Positions 26,284-35,752 of a stretch of DNA of 64,000 nucleotides are shown one piece after another. Every line of letters starts with the position of its first letter. The first letter of the stretch is position 1. This DNA is from Puniceibacterium sediminis (lineage in GTDB: Bacteria; Pseudomonadota; Alphaproteobacteria; Rhodobacterales; Rhodobacteraceae): the NCBI RefSeq assembly GCF_900188035.1, contig NZ_FZNN01000009.1, positions 62,001 to 126,000 of the forward strand, in the 5' to 3' direction. The notes beneath the pieces were generated by a model. It was not told where the DNA came from. It made no database searches and saw only the letters and a program-made list of their open reading frames with translations. The translations under genes and the position numbers were made by a program.

Positions 26284-27618
26284 ATGCCCAGTCTCGATAT
26301 TTCGCTGCCGCATTGGGCGTATTGGCTGGGGCTGATCGCCTTTCCGCTGATCGCCATGACCTTGTCGCGCAGACCGCGCGCGCAGCGGCGCACCTATGGC
26401 CTTGGCCTTGGCTATTTCATTCTGCTGACCGGCGGTATGCTGGGTCTGCACAGGTTTTACGTGAAGAACCTGCTGGGGCTGTTGTTCATCCCCGTCTTTC
26501 TGGCCATCCTCTTTGCCAACTCGAACGGTCAGACCGCGCGTTCTGCGGCCTCTGATGCCGACAACGTGGTGCGGGTCGCCGAACGCATTCTTGACCGCGA
26601 ACAGGAACGCGTTGCCGGAGCCGAGGCCGACCTGCCCAAGATGATTGCCGAGCTTGAGGCCGCCCGCCTGACGGAAGAGGAGGGCTCGTTTGCCCTGCGC
26701 CGGGTTGAACGCAATGTCGAACGCGCCCAGCAGCGGGTGAGCGAAGGCAACGAGCGCATCGCAGAGGCGCAGGCCGAGCTTGAAACCGGCCGCCCACTGG
26801 CCGCGACCGCACAAAGCGATCTGGCCTATTGGAGCAATGTTGCCAAATACGCCTTTTGGATCTTGCTCGCCGCGATGGCTGTTGATGTGGTGTTGCTGCC
26901 TGGCCTGATCAGGCGCGCAAACGCCAATCTGCCGCCCCACGAAGAGATGTCCGAAGCCGAGATCGCCTTGAAAAAGCTCGAAGAATCAGAGCGCAAGGAA
27001 GATCACGAATGGGTCTCTTCGGGCTGGACCGGCGGCATTGACCGGCTGTCGCTGTTTGCCGGCGAATTCGTCAGCTACTGGGCCGTGATCGCCGTCTTCG
27101 TCTACTATTTCGAGGTGATCACCCGGTACGTCTTCAACTCTCCGACCAATTGGGCGCATGAATCGATGTACCTGATGTTCGGCATGCAATACCTGATCGC
27201 CGGGTCCTATGCGATGCTGACGGAAAGCCATGTGCGCGTGGATATCTTCTATGCGCCGATGACCCGCACCAAAAAGGCCTGGGTCGATCTGGCCACCTCC
27301 GTCTTTTTCTTCATTTTCGCCGGGACGCTTCTGGGCACCAGCGCGATCTTTGCCATCGACGCCAACGCCGTCGCGACCGGCAATGGTCTCGCCTCGGAAT
27401 GGGCGCGCGGCAACGTCAGCTTTGGCGAAATGGTGTCGAACTGGAACATGGCGCAATGGACCGACCCCAATATCCGCTGGGGCGAGATAAGCTTTAACGA
27501 ATGGGAGGTGCCCCTGTGGCCAATGAAATGGGTGATGGTCATCGGTGGACTGCTCCTGGTGCTGCAAGGCATATCGAAACTGGCGCAAGACGTGCGCGCC
27601 GTGGTGCGGGGGGCCTGA
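26284..27618 (+). CDS. dctQ: TRAP transporter small permease (DctQ) with extra N-terminal TM2-like and coiled-coil region
   Basis: This 444-residue protein is more than twice the usual DctQ length. The C-terminal part (about residues 255-444) is a normal four-helix DctQ, with EVITRYVFNSPTNWAHE and HVRVDIFY. Ahead of it are a hydrophobic segment (11-26), a TM2-domain-like stretch with GGMLGLHRFYVKN (about 50-62), a long charged coiled coil (about 95-175, Arg/Glu/Ala-rich) and a further membrane helix (about 186-208). It is one continuous frame with no stop or frameshift at the junction. The added region may sense, scaffold or anchor the transporter. Confidence 0.88.
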   Translation: MPSLDISLPHWAYWLGLIAFPLIAMTLSRRPRAQRRTYGLGLGYFILLTGGMLGLHRFYVKNLLGLLFIPVFLAILFANSNGQTARSAASDADNVVRVAERILDREQERVAGAEADLPKMIAELEAARLTEEEGSFALRRVERNVERAQQRVSEGNERIAEAQAELETGRPLAATAQSDLAYWSNVAKYAFWILLAAMAVDVVLLPGLIRRANANLPPHEEMSEAEIALKKLEESERKEDHEWVSSGWTGGIDRLSLFAGEFVSYWAVIAVFVYYFEVITRYVFNSPTNWAHESMYLMFGMQYLIAGSYAMLTESHVRVDIFYAPMTRTKKAWVDLATSVFFFIFAGTLLGTSAIFAIDANAVATGNGLASEWARGNVSFGEMVSNWNMAQWTDPNIRWGEISFNEWEVPLWPMKWVMVIGGLLLVLQGISKLAQDVRAVVRGA

Positions 27619-27621
27619 TCC

Positions 27622-28977
27622 ATGGGAATTGAAATCGGAATCGGGCTTCTCACGCTCATCATGTTCGGCTCGCTGCTGGTCCTGCTCATGGCAGGCCTGC
27701 CGCTGGCCTTTGTCACCGGCGGTCTTGCCTGCGTCTTTCTGTTTGTTCTGGGCGATGAACGCGCGCTCAACATCGTGCCAAGCCGCATTTTCCCGTTGAT
27801 GACCAACTACCAGCTCTCTGCCATCCCGTTGTTCATATTCATGGCCTCGATGCTTGAAAGGGCCGGCATCATAAACGAGATGTTCGACGTCATCTACAAA
27901 CTGCTCGGCGGCGTCAAAGGCGGTCTTGCAGCGGCGACGATCATTGCCTCTACGGTGCTGGCCGCCATGGTCGGCGTCATCGGTGCGGCCGTTGTGACGA
28001 TGGGCATCATCGCGCTTCCGGCCATGCTCAAGCGTGGCTACGATCCCAAGATTGCGATGGGTTCGATCATGGCGGGCGGCACGCTTGGCATTCTGATCCC
28101 ACCCTCGATCCTTGCCATCATCTATGCCGTGGTCGCGGAACAGTCGGTGGGCGAATTGTTCATCGGCGCGGTCATCCCCGGCCTCATGCTTTCGGGCATG
28201 TATATCGCCTATGTGGTGATCCGCAGCTACATCAACCCCGACCTTGGCCCGCCGATCCCGATCGAAGAACGCATCTCGACCCGCGAAAAGATCGCTTTGA
28301 TGGGGAATATGGCCGCTCCGACCGCGCTGATCGCCATCGTTCTGGGCGTGATCTTTTCCGGCGTGGCCACCCCGGTCGAGGCGGCAGGCATCGGCACCTT
28401 TGGCGCCTTTATCGTCGCCGCCATCCATCGCAAGCTCGACTGGCATACGGTGCGCGAAGCAACCGTGACCACGCTCAAGGCCTCGGCCATGGTGATCTGG
28501 ATCATGTTCGGCGCGACAATCTTTGTCGGTCTCTACGTGCTGGAAGGTGGTCAGCAGTTCGTTCAGGGCGCGCTGGAATCCACCGGCTTTGGGCCCTGGG
28601 GTATCCTCATCATCATGATGATCGTTCTGGTGATCCTGGGCATGTTCCTTGACTGGGTCGGCATCCTGCTGCTTTGCGTGCCGATCTTCGTTCCGATCAT
28701 CAAATCCCTGGGCGCCGAGGCTTTCGGGCTTGAGACGGCGGATGATCTGGTTCTGTGGTTTGGCGTGCTCTATCTTGTGAACATGCAGATGAGCTTTCTT
28801 TCGCCACCCTTCGGCTATGCGCTGTTCTATCTGCGCGGGGTCGCCCCGGCTGAAATCCCGATGTCGGATATCTTCAAATCCGCTCTGCCTTTCCTGTTCT
28901 TGCAGGTTGTCGGACTGCTGCTCTGCATCTTCTTCCCGCAGATCATCACCTGGCTGCCAAGGCTGGTTTACGGCTGA
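27622..28977 (+). CDS. dctM: TRAP transporter large permease (DctM)
   Basis: This 451-residue inner-membrane protein of 11-12 helices provides the ion-coupled transport path. It has the family hallmarks GGTLGILIPPSI, PVEAAGIGTFGA and NMQMSFLSPPFGYALFY. It starts three bases after dctQ and ends the operon; an intrinsic terminator follows at 29052. Length is normal. Confidence 0.94.
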   Translation: MGIEIGIGLLTLIMFGSLLVLLMAGLPLAFVTGGLACVFLFVLGDERALNIVPSRIFPLMTNYQLSAIPLFIFMASMLERAGIINEMFDVIYKLLGGVKGGLAAATIIASTVLAAMVGVIGAAVVTMGIIALPAMLKRGYDPKIAMGSIMAGGTLGILIPPSILAIIYAVVAEQSVGELFIGAVIPGLMLSGMYIAYVVIRSYINPDLGPPIPIEERISTREKIALMGNMAAPTALIAIVLGVIFSGVATPVEAAGIGTFGAFIVAAIHRKLDWHTVREATVTTLKASAMVIWIMFGATIFVGLYVLEGGQQFVQGALESTGFGPWGILIIMMIVLVILGMFLDWVGILLLCVPIFVPIIKSLGAEAFGLETADDLVLWFGVLYLVNMQMSFLSPPFGYALFYLRGVAPAEIPMSDIFKSALPFLFLQVVGLLLCIFFPQIITWLPRLVYG

Positions 28978-29051
28978 TCCCGACAAAGACGGGCACTCTG
29001 CTGGCCAGTGGTGGCCTTGAAATCAGGCGGGGAAACGCGTCTACGTCCCGG

Positions 29052-29087
29052 AACATCCGCTCTCTTTCCCAGAGGGCGGATGTTTTT
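29052..29087 (+). terminator. Intrinsic terminator of the dctPQM operon
   Basis: AACATCCGC (29052-29060) pairs with GCGGATGTT (29076-29084) and the stem runs into a T-run (TGTTTTTG). It lies 75 bases after dctM and is a textbook terminator. Confidence 0.85.
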
Positions 29088-29502
29088 GTTGAAGACGGGG
29101 CCGCGAATGCGTTTGTCGGGCTTGGTTACTTTGGTGGTGTGAGCTGCCTGCCTGTCTGCCGATCGGTTCACGCTTTCCCATGCCGCTGGACGTCGCAGGA
29201 CCTTTGCGAGACATGCTTCTGGGAATGTCGGCTCACGTGTTCAGGCTCGGGAGCGGCCATGCCGCTATACCGTATGCATATTGATGTTTTTGACCTGCCA
29301 TATGGTGCGCTTGGCGGGATATGTCAGAATTTACGGGCATATTGCCAAATCGGTGCAAATCGCGCCCAGCGGTGTCACCATCACATTGGCTTATGGCCCC
29401 ATTGGTTTTTCGTTTTTCCATAGCCTTTGGGTTTCAGCCTAGGTTGTCGGCAACGGCACTGTGGACGCGCGTTGCCACACACCGACAGCGAAAGAGCAAT
29501 CT
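29088..29502. other. 415-base gap between two transport clusters
   Basis: No gene with a ribosome site and recognisable product was found here. The open frame at 29139-29423 is Cys/His/Trp-rich with no motif. The gap should hold the promoter of the following cluster, but no clear -35/-10 pair is visible. Confidence 0.4.
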
Positions 29503-30396
29503 GTGGCCAAACATATCATTTGCATAACCAAGAACGGCACGAACCCGGCCTATGAAGGTGCCCGGATCGGCGCGCGGCGGATTGCCGAGGCAGCAGGCTA
29601 TCGCATCTCATCAGTCTACCCCGAAACCCCCGACGATCCGCAGGAGCAATCCGCGCTTTTGCAGGCGGCGTTGGATCAGGGGCCCGATGCGGTGATGATC
29701 GCCCCGGCGGACCCGGCCGCACTTGATCCAATTCTGGCGCAGGCGCGCGCGGCGGGCCTGCCGGTGGTGTCCTTTGTCAGCCGGTCCGCTGCCCTTGCCC
29801 CCGACTGTTTCGTGACCTCGGACAACCGCGCGCTGGCGGAAACAATCGCCGGGCATTTGATCGACCACATCGGCGGCACCGGGCGTCTGGCCATCATCGA
29901 GGGCAACCCGGCGTCCGAAACCAGCGCGCCGCGCACTGACGGATTTCTGGCGGCCATCGCAGCCGCGCCCGGGATCACGCTGGCCGCGCAGGCCACAGGG
30001 TTTTACCAGCGCGACCCGGCGGCGCAGGCGATGGCCGATATCCTGTCGGGGACAGATGACCTGCAGGGCGTACTGGTCGCAAATGATTTCATGGCCCTTG
30101 GCGTTATCGACGCATTGCACGCGGCGGGACGCAGGATGCCCGTGGTCAGCGTCAACGCCATGCCGCAGGCCATCGCGGCGCTCTTGTCCGGTGACCTGCT
30201 GGCCACGGCGGCCTTTGATGCGATGAAAATCGCCTGCGCCGCGACAATGGCCACCATCCGCCTGCTCGAAGGCCAGCCCGTCCCGCGGGACATCACTCTG
30301 CCGGTCGACATCGTGACGGCGGCCAACTGCGCGCCCTGGAACAAGGGCTATGAGGAACGACCGCTGCCCGATTGGGCAGAGGTCACTGGCGGCTAA
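29503..30396 (+). CDS. Periplasmic-binding-fold (LacI/RbsB-like) protein without signal peptide
   Basis: This protein of about 297 residues has the type I sugar-binding fold of RbsB/LacI effector domains: TKNGTNPAYEGARIGARRIAE at the start, DAVMIAPADPAALDP, a hinge-region ASETSAPRTDGF and GVLVANDFMALGVIDAL. Neither a signal peptide nor a DNA-binding domain precedes it. The likely start is the GTG at 29503 (a GTG at 29461 adds 14 residues and no signal). It may therefore be a cytoplasmic ligand sensor, or a gene that lost its N-terminus. It lies 48 bases before a TAXI TRAP operon and may share its ligand. Confidence 0.72.
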   Translation: MAKHIICITKNGTNPAYEGARIGARRIAEAAGYRISSVYPETPDDPQEQSALLQAALDQGPDAVMIAPADPAALDPILAQARAAGLPVVSFVSRSAALAPDCFVTSDNRALAETIAGHLIDHIGGTGRLAIIEGNPASETSAPRTDGFLAAIAAAPGITLAAQATGFYQRDPAAQAMADILSGTDDLQGVLVANDFMALGVIDALHAAGRRMPVVSVNAMPQAIAALLSGDLLATAAFDAMKIACAATMATIRLLEGQPVPRDITLPVDIVTAANCAPWNKGYEERPLPDWAEVTGG

Positions 30397-30444
30397 GGGG
30401 GAGAGCCGCAAGACGACAAATTAAAAACAAGGGAGGAGACGACA

Positions 30445-31455
30445 ATGAAACTCAGCAAAAAGATCATGGCCGCCACAGTGGCGATTGTCATGGCAACCAG
30501 TGCACAGGCGCAGGATACCCGCGATTTCCTGATCGCGACCGCAGGGACAGGCGGATCGTTCTATCCGGTCGGCGTGGGGATCGCGACGCTGGTCAAGCTC
30601 AAGCTTGGCACCCGGCCAGAGGACAAGATCAACCTGTCGGCGCTGACATCGCAGGGGTCTTTCGACAACGTCAACATCCTGTCCGACGGGCGTGCGGATT
30701 TCGGGATCATTCAGTCGCTGATGACCGATTTCGGCTATCACGGAACAAACGATTTCGAAGGCAAGGCCAAGACGAACCTGCGCGCCGTGACCGCGCTGAT
30801 GTTCAACACCAACCAGTTCATCACCTTCAAGGAAAACGCGCCCACCGGGACGATTTCGGATATTCTGGCGATGGAGGGCGACAAGGTTGTCCTTGGGGCC
30901 AAGAATTCCGGCGGGCTGCTGGAATACCGCATGTTCATCCAGAAGCTGGGCGCCGACAAGGGCGAGGGTTTCTTTGACGAAAGCTATATGGGGTTCCGCC
31001 AGCGCGCCGAGGCGCTGATCAACGGCAACCTCGACGGCATCAACCTGACTTCGGGGGTTCCCAATTCGTCAGTGACGCTGGCGCTGTCGAGTCTGGGCGA
31101 CAAGGTGCAACTGCTTGGTTTTACGCCCGAACAGGTCGCCACGGTGACCGACGGCACCGTCTGGGGGCCCTTTACCATCCCCGCGGGAACCTATCCCGGT
31201 CAGGACAACCCGGTCGAAACCGTCGCGCAGCCCAACCTGCTGGTCGCCACCGCCGACACACCCGAAGATGTGGTCTATGAGGTGGTCAAGACGATGTATG
31301 AAAACCTGCCGTTTCTGCGCAGCGTGCACGGGTCGCTAAACGATCTGACGCCCGAGAACGCGATCAAGGGGGTCACGGTGCCACTGCATCCCGGCGCCAT
31401 ACGCTACTACGAAGAGATCGGCATGACCGTGCCTGATCATCTGAAACCTTCCTGA
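30445..31455 (+). CDS. TRAP transporter substrate-binding protein, TAXI family
   Basis: This 336-residue periplasmic binding protein has a Sec signal (MKLSKKIMAATVAIVMATSAQAQ). The TAXI-family N-terminus ATAGTGGSFYPVGVGIATLV is the substrate-proximal Gly-rich loop. The C-terminal PLHPGAIRYYEEIG is also typical. A GGGAGGAG ribosome site precedes the ATG. TAXI proteins often take glutamate, 2-oxoglutarate or other organic acids, but the substrate here is open. It lies 19 bases before the fused permease gene, without a hairpin between them. Confidence 0.92.
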   Translation: MKLSKKIMAATVAIVMATSAQAQDTRDFLIATAGTGGSFYPVGVGIATLVKLKLGTRPEDKINLSALTSQGSFDNVNILSDGRADFGIIQSLMTDFGYHGTNDFEGKAKTNLRAVTALMFNTNQFITFKENAPTGTISDILAMEGDKVVLGAKNSGGLLEYRMFIQKLGADKGEGFFDESYMGFRQRAEALINGNLDGINLTSGVPNSSVTLALSSLGDKVQLLGFTPEQVATVTDGTVWGPFTIPAGTYPGQDNPVETVAQPNLLVATADTPEDVVYEVVKTMYENLPFLRSVHGSLNDLTPENAIKGVTVPLHPGAIRYYEEIGMTVPDHLKPS

Positions 31456-31474
31456 GCGGAGCCCGGTACAGAGC

Positions 31475-33610
31475 ATGACAACCGACCTGTCGCCGGGCGC
31501 GGACGGGCAAGGCGGCGCTGCCGCCTTTTCCCGCCCGCTCGCCTATGCCATCGGGGCGGTCGCGATCGTCACAGCGGCCGTACATCTTTATTACAACTCG
31601 ATCGGCCTGATATCCGAGCTGAGCTTTGCCGCGCTGCATTTCGGCTCTTTCGGGCTGATGTGCGCGCTGATCTATCCTGCACGCAAGGGCCGGAGCCGTG
31701 GCGCCATGGCTCTGGCAATCGACGCGGCGCTGGGTCTGATTGCGCTGTTCTGCGGGGTCTATTTCCTGTTCTCGGAAGATGCCTATTGGGCGCGGGGCGG
31801 GCATATGTCGGGCCTCGATATGGCCGTTGCGCTGGCATCAATCCTTCTGGCGCTGGAATTCCTGCGCCGGACCATGGGCATATTCATTCCCATCCTGATC
31901 CTGTTCGCGCTCAGCTATGCGGCCTTCTGGGGGCAGCATATATCCGGCGTGTTCCGCTTTCCTGGCATCTCGGTCGAAGAGCTGATCGCCCGGGCCTATT
32001 TCGTCAATCTGGGTCTGTTCGGCGATATTGCACAGATATCAATGACCTATGTGTTCATGTTCGTGCTGTTCGGCAGCTTTCTGGTGAAATCCGGGGCGTC
32101 GGACTTTATCATCGATCTGTCCCGCGCCCTTGCGCGCCGGACCATCGGCGGTGCGGGGATTGTCGCTGTTCTGGGATCGGCGATGATGGGCTCGATCTCG
32201 GGGTCTGCCGTCGCCAATATCGTGACGACCGGTGTTGTGACCATCCCGCTGATGAAACGCTCTGGCTACAAGGCGACCTTTGCGGCGGCGGTTGAAACGG
32301 CGGCCTCGACAGGCGGGCCATTGCTGCCGCCGATCATGGGGGCAGGGGCCTTTGTGATGGCGAGCTATACGCAGATTTCCTATCTGACCATCACGGCGAT
32401 GGCGGTGCTGCCTGCGCTGCTTTATTTCCTGTCCGTGATCTACCTGATCCGGATGCAGGCGCTGAAGGACGGCCAGACCCCGTTCGTGGATGAAGAAGCA
32501 CGTTCCATCGGGCAGGTGCTGCGCGAAGGCGGGCTGACGTTGGCGCCGTTGATCATCCTGATCGCCCTGCTGGTTGTGGGATATACCGCGACCTATGCGG
32601 CGGCGGGGGCGATCCTGGCCACCGTGGTCTTTTCCTGGCTGACGCCGAACAAAATGGGCCCGGCTGCGATTGCCGAAGCCGTGATCGACGGGGTGAAAAA
32701 CGCGACGCCCACGGCGATCCTGCTGATCAGCATCGGGTTGCTGGTCGGTGTGCTGGGCACCACCGGCTTTGGTCCGACCTTTTCGCTGATGATCATCCAG
32801 TGGTCCGGCGGCAGTCTGATCGTGATGTTGCTGCTTGTGACGCTGGTGTCGCTGTTGCTGGGTATGGGGCTGCCGGTGACGGCGGCCTATATCGTGCTGG
32901 CAACGATTTCGGCACCGTCGCTGGCCGATCTTATCACCACGTCGAACATGGTCACGGCGCTGACCTCGGGACAAGTCCCGGAAACGGTGACGATGATGCT
33001 GAGCCTTGTCGATCCCGGTATTGCCGAGCGTCTGGCCGCGGGCCTGAGCGAGGTCGAAGCCTACCGCCTGCTGGCCGAAATGCCGGTGGAGCTGCGCGCG
33101 GCCCTGCGCCCCGAGATCCTGAGCACCGAGGTGATGACGGCGTCGCTTCTTGCGGCGCATATGATCATCTTCTGGGTTTCGCAGGACAGCAACGTGACGC
33201 CGCCGGTCTGCCTGCCGGCCTTTGTCGCCGCCGCCATTGCCAAAAGCCCGCCGATGGCCACGGGGTTCGCCGCGTTCCGGCTGTGCAAGGCGCTGTACAT
33301 CATCCCGCTGCTGTTTGCCTTTACCCCGTTGCTCAGCGGTGACTGGGCACAGATGCTGATGGTCTTTGTTCCGGCGATGTTCGGACTGCACGCGTTAAGC
33401 GCGGCAATGTCGGGCATGTTGGAAACACGTCTGGGCGTGATCGGACGGTTTGCAGCGGCGGGGTTCGGCGCGCTATTGCTTTGGCCCATTGCTCCGGGCA
33501 TCAAGGCGGCGGCGCTGCTGGTCTATGTCGTCTGGGTCGCGTTTGACTGGCGCCAGAGACGGGTCACCGCCAAAGATCCGACCCTGAAAGAAAGCGCCGC
33601 CAGCCTGTGA
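31475..33610 (+). CDS. TRAP transporter fused permease (4TM + 12TM)
   Basis: This 711-residue inner-membrane protein is the one-piece DctQ-DctM permease normally paired with TAXI binding proteins. Helices start around residue 26. The DctM-like core shows GSISGSAVANIVTTGVVTIP and ETAASTGGPLLPPIMGAGAF, plus a second re-entrant motif GMGLPVTAAYIVLA. A soluble insertion (about residues 500-540) precedes DSNVTPPVCLPAFVAA. The stop overlaps the GTG of the next gene (GTGA), so the unknown permease downstream is translated with it. Confidence 0.93.
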   Translation: MTTDLSPGADGQGGAAAFSRPLAYAIGAVAIVTAAVHLYYNSIGLISELSFAALHFGSFGLMCALIYPARKGRSRGAMALAIDAALGLIALFCGVYFLFSEDAYWARGGHMSGLDMAVALASILLALEFLRRTMGIFIPILILFALSYAAFWGQHISGVFRFPGISVEELIARAYFVNLGLFGDIAQISMTYVFMFVLFGSFLVKSGASDFIIDLSRALARRTIGGAGIVAVLGSAMMGSISGSAVANIVTTGVVTIPLMKRSGYKATFAAAVETAASTGGPLLPPIMGAGAFVMASYTQISYLTITAMAVLPALLYFLSVIYLIRMQALKDGQTPFVDEEARSIGQVLREGGLTLAPLIILIALLVVGYTATYAAAGAILATVVFSWLTPNKMGPAAIAEAVIDGVKNATPTAILLISIGLLVGVLGTTGFGPTFSLMIIQWSGGSLIVMLLLVTLVSLLLGMGLPVTAAYIVLATISAPSLADLITTSNMVTALTSGQVPETVTMMLSLVDPGIAERLAAGLSEVEAYRLLAEMPVELRAALRPEILSTEVMTASLLAAHMIIFWVSQDSNVTPPVCLPAFVAAAIAKSPPMATGFAAFRLCKALYIIPLLFAFTPLLSGDWAQMLMVFVPAMFGLHALSAAMSGMLETRLGVIGRFAAAGFGALLLWPIAPGIKAAALLVYVVWVAFDWRQRRVTAKDPTLKESAASL

Positions 33611-34992
33611 ACGTGACACCTGCCACTGCCGACAGCACGCGACCGCCTGCCATCGGTCTGTCCGCGCTGCTTTTCACCGTGGCGGCGGTGCTGGCAACTT
33701 TGGGTGCCTTGTCGGGCTGGGTGCCGCTGACCGTTATGGCGGCGCTGGCGCTGAGCGTCTTTGTGGTGCTGGAGTTCGCACGCATCCGCCGCGCCCAGCA
33801 GATTGCCGCGACCGTGCTTGTGGGCATTGCCATCGTCGTGGCGCTGGTCTGGGGCAGCGTGCCAGAGGTGCTGTTCAATGGCGTCGTCCGGACGCTGCCG
33901 TTTCTGTTGGTGTTTGCCGCCATCGGCTGGTTGCGGGCGGCGGCATTGGAAAGCCCGTCGGTCATCGCGTTGCGGGATGCGCTGGGGCGGATGGGATCGG
34001 GACGGCGCTTTGCGGCCTTTACCCTGTCAGCGCATGGTATGGGGGCTGCCTTCAATCTGGCCGGAATCGGGTTGCTGGTGCCAATGTTGGACGGCGCGCG
34101 CTATGAACCCCGCGAAGACATGCGCCTGCGCTGCGGGATCATGTGGGGGTTTGCCGCCGCGACCTGCTGGTCGCCCTTCTATGTCGGCACGGCGGCAGTG
34201 CTTTCGTCGCTGCCGGTGCTGCGCTGGTCGCAGGTCGTGCCCTACGGGTTGATGATTGCCGTCGGATTCCTGATCTATGCGCTGGCCTATGACCGTTTTG
34301 TGCGGCGACGCGGCGTGATCGAGCCGCCCCGCGACACCGCGCCTCTGGGCCTTTTGCGCCCCGTGGGGCGGCTGATCGTTGCCATCGCTGTGCTTTTCAC
34401 AATGACGCTGGGGCTGGTCGAAGGATTGCACCTTGGGCTGACCACGGCGATTGCGCTGTCCGCGCCGACCTATGCGTTGGGGTGGTTATTGTTGATCTAT
34501 CGCGGCACGGGCGGCGGACGGATGCGCAGGATCGCGACCGGAGTCGTGGGCGGCTATGCCAGCATGCGCACGGAAACCACGCTGTTCGTCAGCGCCAATA
34601 TCTTTGGCGCGGCGATTTCGGCGGCGCTGCCTGCCGGGGGTGGCTTTGCCAACAGCCTGCCGGGGCTGAGCGGTGTGTTTTTCGTCGATGCCACCCTGAT
34701 GATCTGGGGGTACCTTACGATCTGCGCGCTTGGCATTCATCCCATCGTGCTGCTGGTGGTCTTTACCTCGGCCGTTGACCCGACCCGTCTGAATGTCCCG
34801 CTGCCGCTGCTTGGGGCGGTGATGATGGCGCTCTGGGGCATGGGCACTTCGGTTTCGCCGCTGTCCGGAACAACGCTGTTCATGTCGCAGATGTCGCGCG
34901 CCTCATCCTTTGAAATCGCGTGGCGCTGGAACGGGTGGTTCTATGTTCTTGGTGCGCTTTGGCTGGCCGCTGTCCTGACACTGGCATCGTGA
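33607..34992 (+). CDS. Unknown polytopic membrane protein coupled to the TAXI TRAP operon
   Basis: This protein of about 461 residues has 11-12 hydrophobic segments spread over its whole length. It contains a Gly-rich loop AAISAALPAGGGFANSLPG and a conserved-looking SAHGMGAAFNLAGIGLLVPML. The TSVSPLSGTTLFMSQ near the C-terminus resembles re-entrant loops of ion-coupled carriers, so a transporter of an unplaced family is likely. It begins at a GTG that overlaps the fused permease stop by four bases; a second GTG lies at 33613. I do not recognise the family. Confidence 0.75.
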   Translation: MNVTPATADSTRPPAIGLSALLFTVAAVLATLGALSGWVPLTVMAALALSVFVVLEFARIRRAQQIAATVLVGIAIVVALVWGSVPEVLFNGVVRTLPFLLVFAAIGWLRAAALESPSVIALRDALGRMGSGRRFAAFTLSAHGMGAAFNLAGIGLLVPMLDGARYEPREDMRLRCGIMWGFAAATCWSPFYVGTAAVLSSLPVLRWSQVVPYGLMIAVGFLIYALAYDRFVRRRGVIEPPRDTAPLGLLRPVGRLIVAIAVLFTMTLGLVEGLHLGLTTAIALSAPTYALGWLLLIYRGTGGGRMRRIATGVVGGYASMRTETTLFVSANIFGAAISAALPAGGGFANSLPGLSGVFFVDATLMIWGYLTICALGIHPIVLLVVFTSAVDPTRLNVPLPLLGAVMMALWGMGTSVSPLSGTTLFMSQMSRASSFEIAWRWNGWFYVLGALWLAAVLTLAS

Positions 34993-35008
34993 CAGCGGCC
35001 AGGCCGGA

Positions 35009-35719
35009 TTACACCAGCCCGCCGTTCGGCTGGACGATCTGCCCATGCACCCAGGACGCGCGATCCGAGGCCAGAAAGCTGACAACCTCGGCGACTTCCT
35101 CGGGTTTTCCCACGCGGTTGAACGGGCTGAGGGAGGCCGAGCGCTGGAGCGCGGCTTCGTCCTTGCCCGAGCGGAACAGATCGGTGTCGACCGGGCCGGG
35201 GGCCACGCCGTTTACCCGCACGCCACGTCCGGCGAGTTCCTTGGACATCGACCGCAGCAGGCATTCCACCGCCGCCTTGGTTGCGGAATAGGGGCCGACA
35301 CCCGGCACCGCGACCCGCACGAGCGAGGTTGTCAGACCGATGATCGTCCCGCCATCCGCCACGTTCGCCGCAGCTGCGCGCAACACGTGAAAGGCACCAA
35401 CGATGTTGACCTCGACCAGATCGCGGAAACTGTCGTCGGGAAACTGCGCGATGGGGCCGGGGGGGACGTTGATCCCGGCATTGGCGACAACGCAATCGGG
35501 GGCGCGGCCGACCGCGGCAAACACCGCCGCGACATCGTCCGCGTTGCGGATATCGGCCTTGTGCAGGGTGATGGTTGCGCCGTTGGGGGCAGTGGGCGCT
35601 GCGGGCGCCTTGCTGGTGTAGGTCAGCGCGACGTCGAACCCGTCGCGGGTCAGCGCCTGAACGATGGCCGCGCCGATGCCGCGCGATCCCCCGAATACGA
35701 TGGCTGTCTTGCGTGTCAT
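35009..35719 (-). CDS. Short-chain dehydrogenase/reductase
   Basis: This 236-residue Rossmann enzyme has the cofactor loop GGSRGIG near the N-terminus (residues 8-14), the NAG strand (VVANAGIN) and the catalytic YSATK with upstream serine in TTSL. It oxidises a hydroxyl or reduces a keto group with NAD(P)H. It is the last gene of the minus-strand Liv operon, 33 bases after the aldehyde dehydrogenase, with a GGAAAGGA ribosome site. It converges with the permease gene ending at 34992. Confidence 0.9.
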   Translation of the reverse strand: MTRKTAIVFGGSRGIGAAIVQALTRDGFDVALTYTSKAPAAPTAPNGATITLHKADIRNADDVAAVFAAVGRAPDCVVANAGINVPPGPIAQFPDDSFRDLVEVNIVGAFHVLRAAAANVADGGTIIGLTTSLVRVAVPGVGPYSATKAAVECLLRSMSKELAGRGVRVNGVAPGPVDTDLFRSGKDEAALQRSASLSPFNRVGKPEEVAEVVSFLASDRASWVHGQIVQPNGGLV

Positions 35720-35752
35720 GTAATGTCCTTTCCTGCGGCCGGTTGGGCCGGG

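Noticed and set aside
26986-28986. 666-codon open frame on the minus strand
   Set aside because: It is antisense to dctQ and dctM, His/Asp/Gln/Arg-rich low-complexity, and has no motif or ribosome site. It is a GC-driven shadow.
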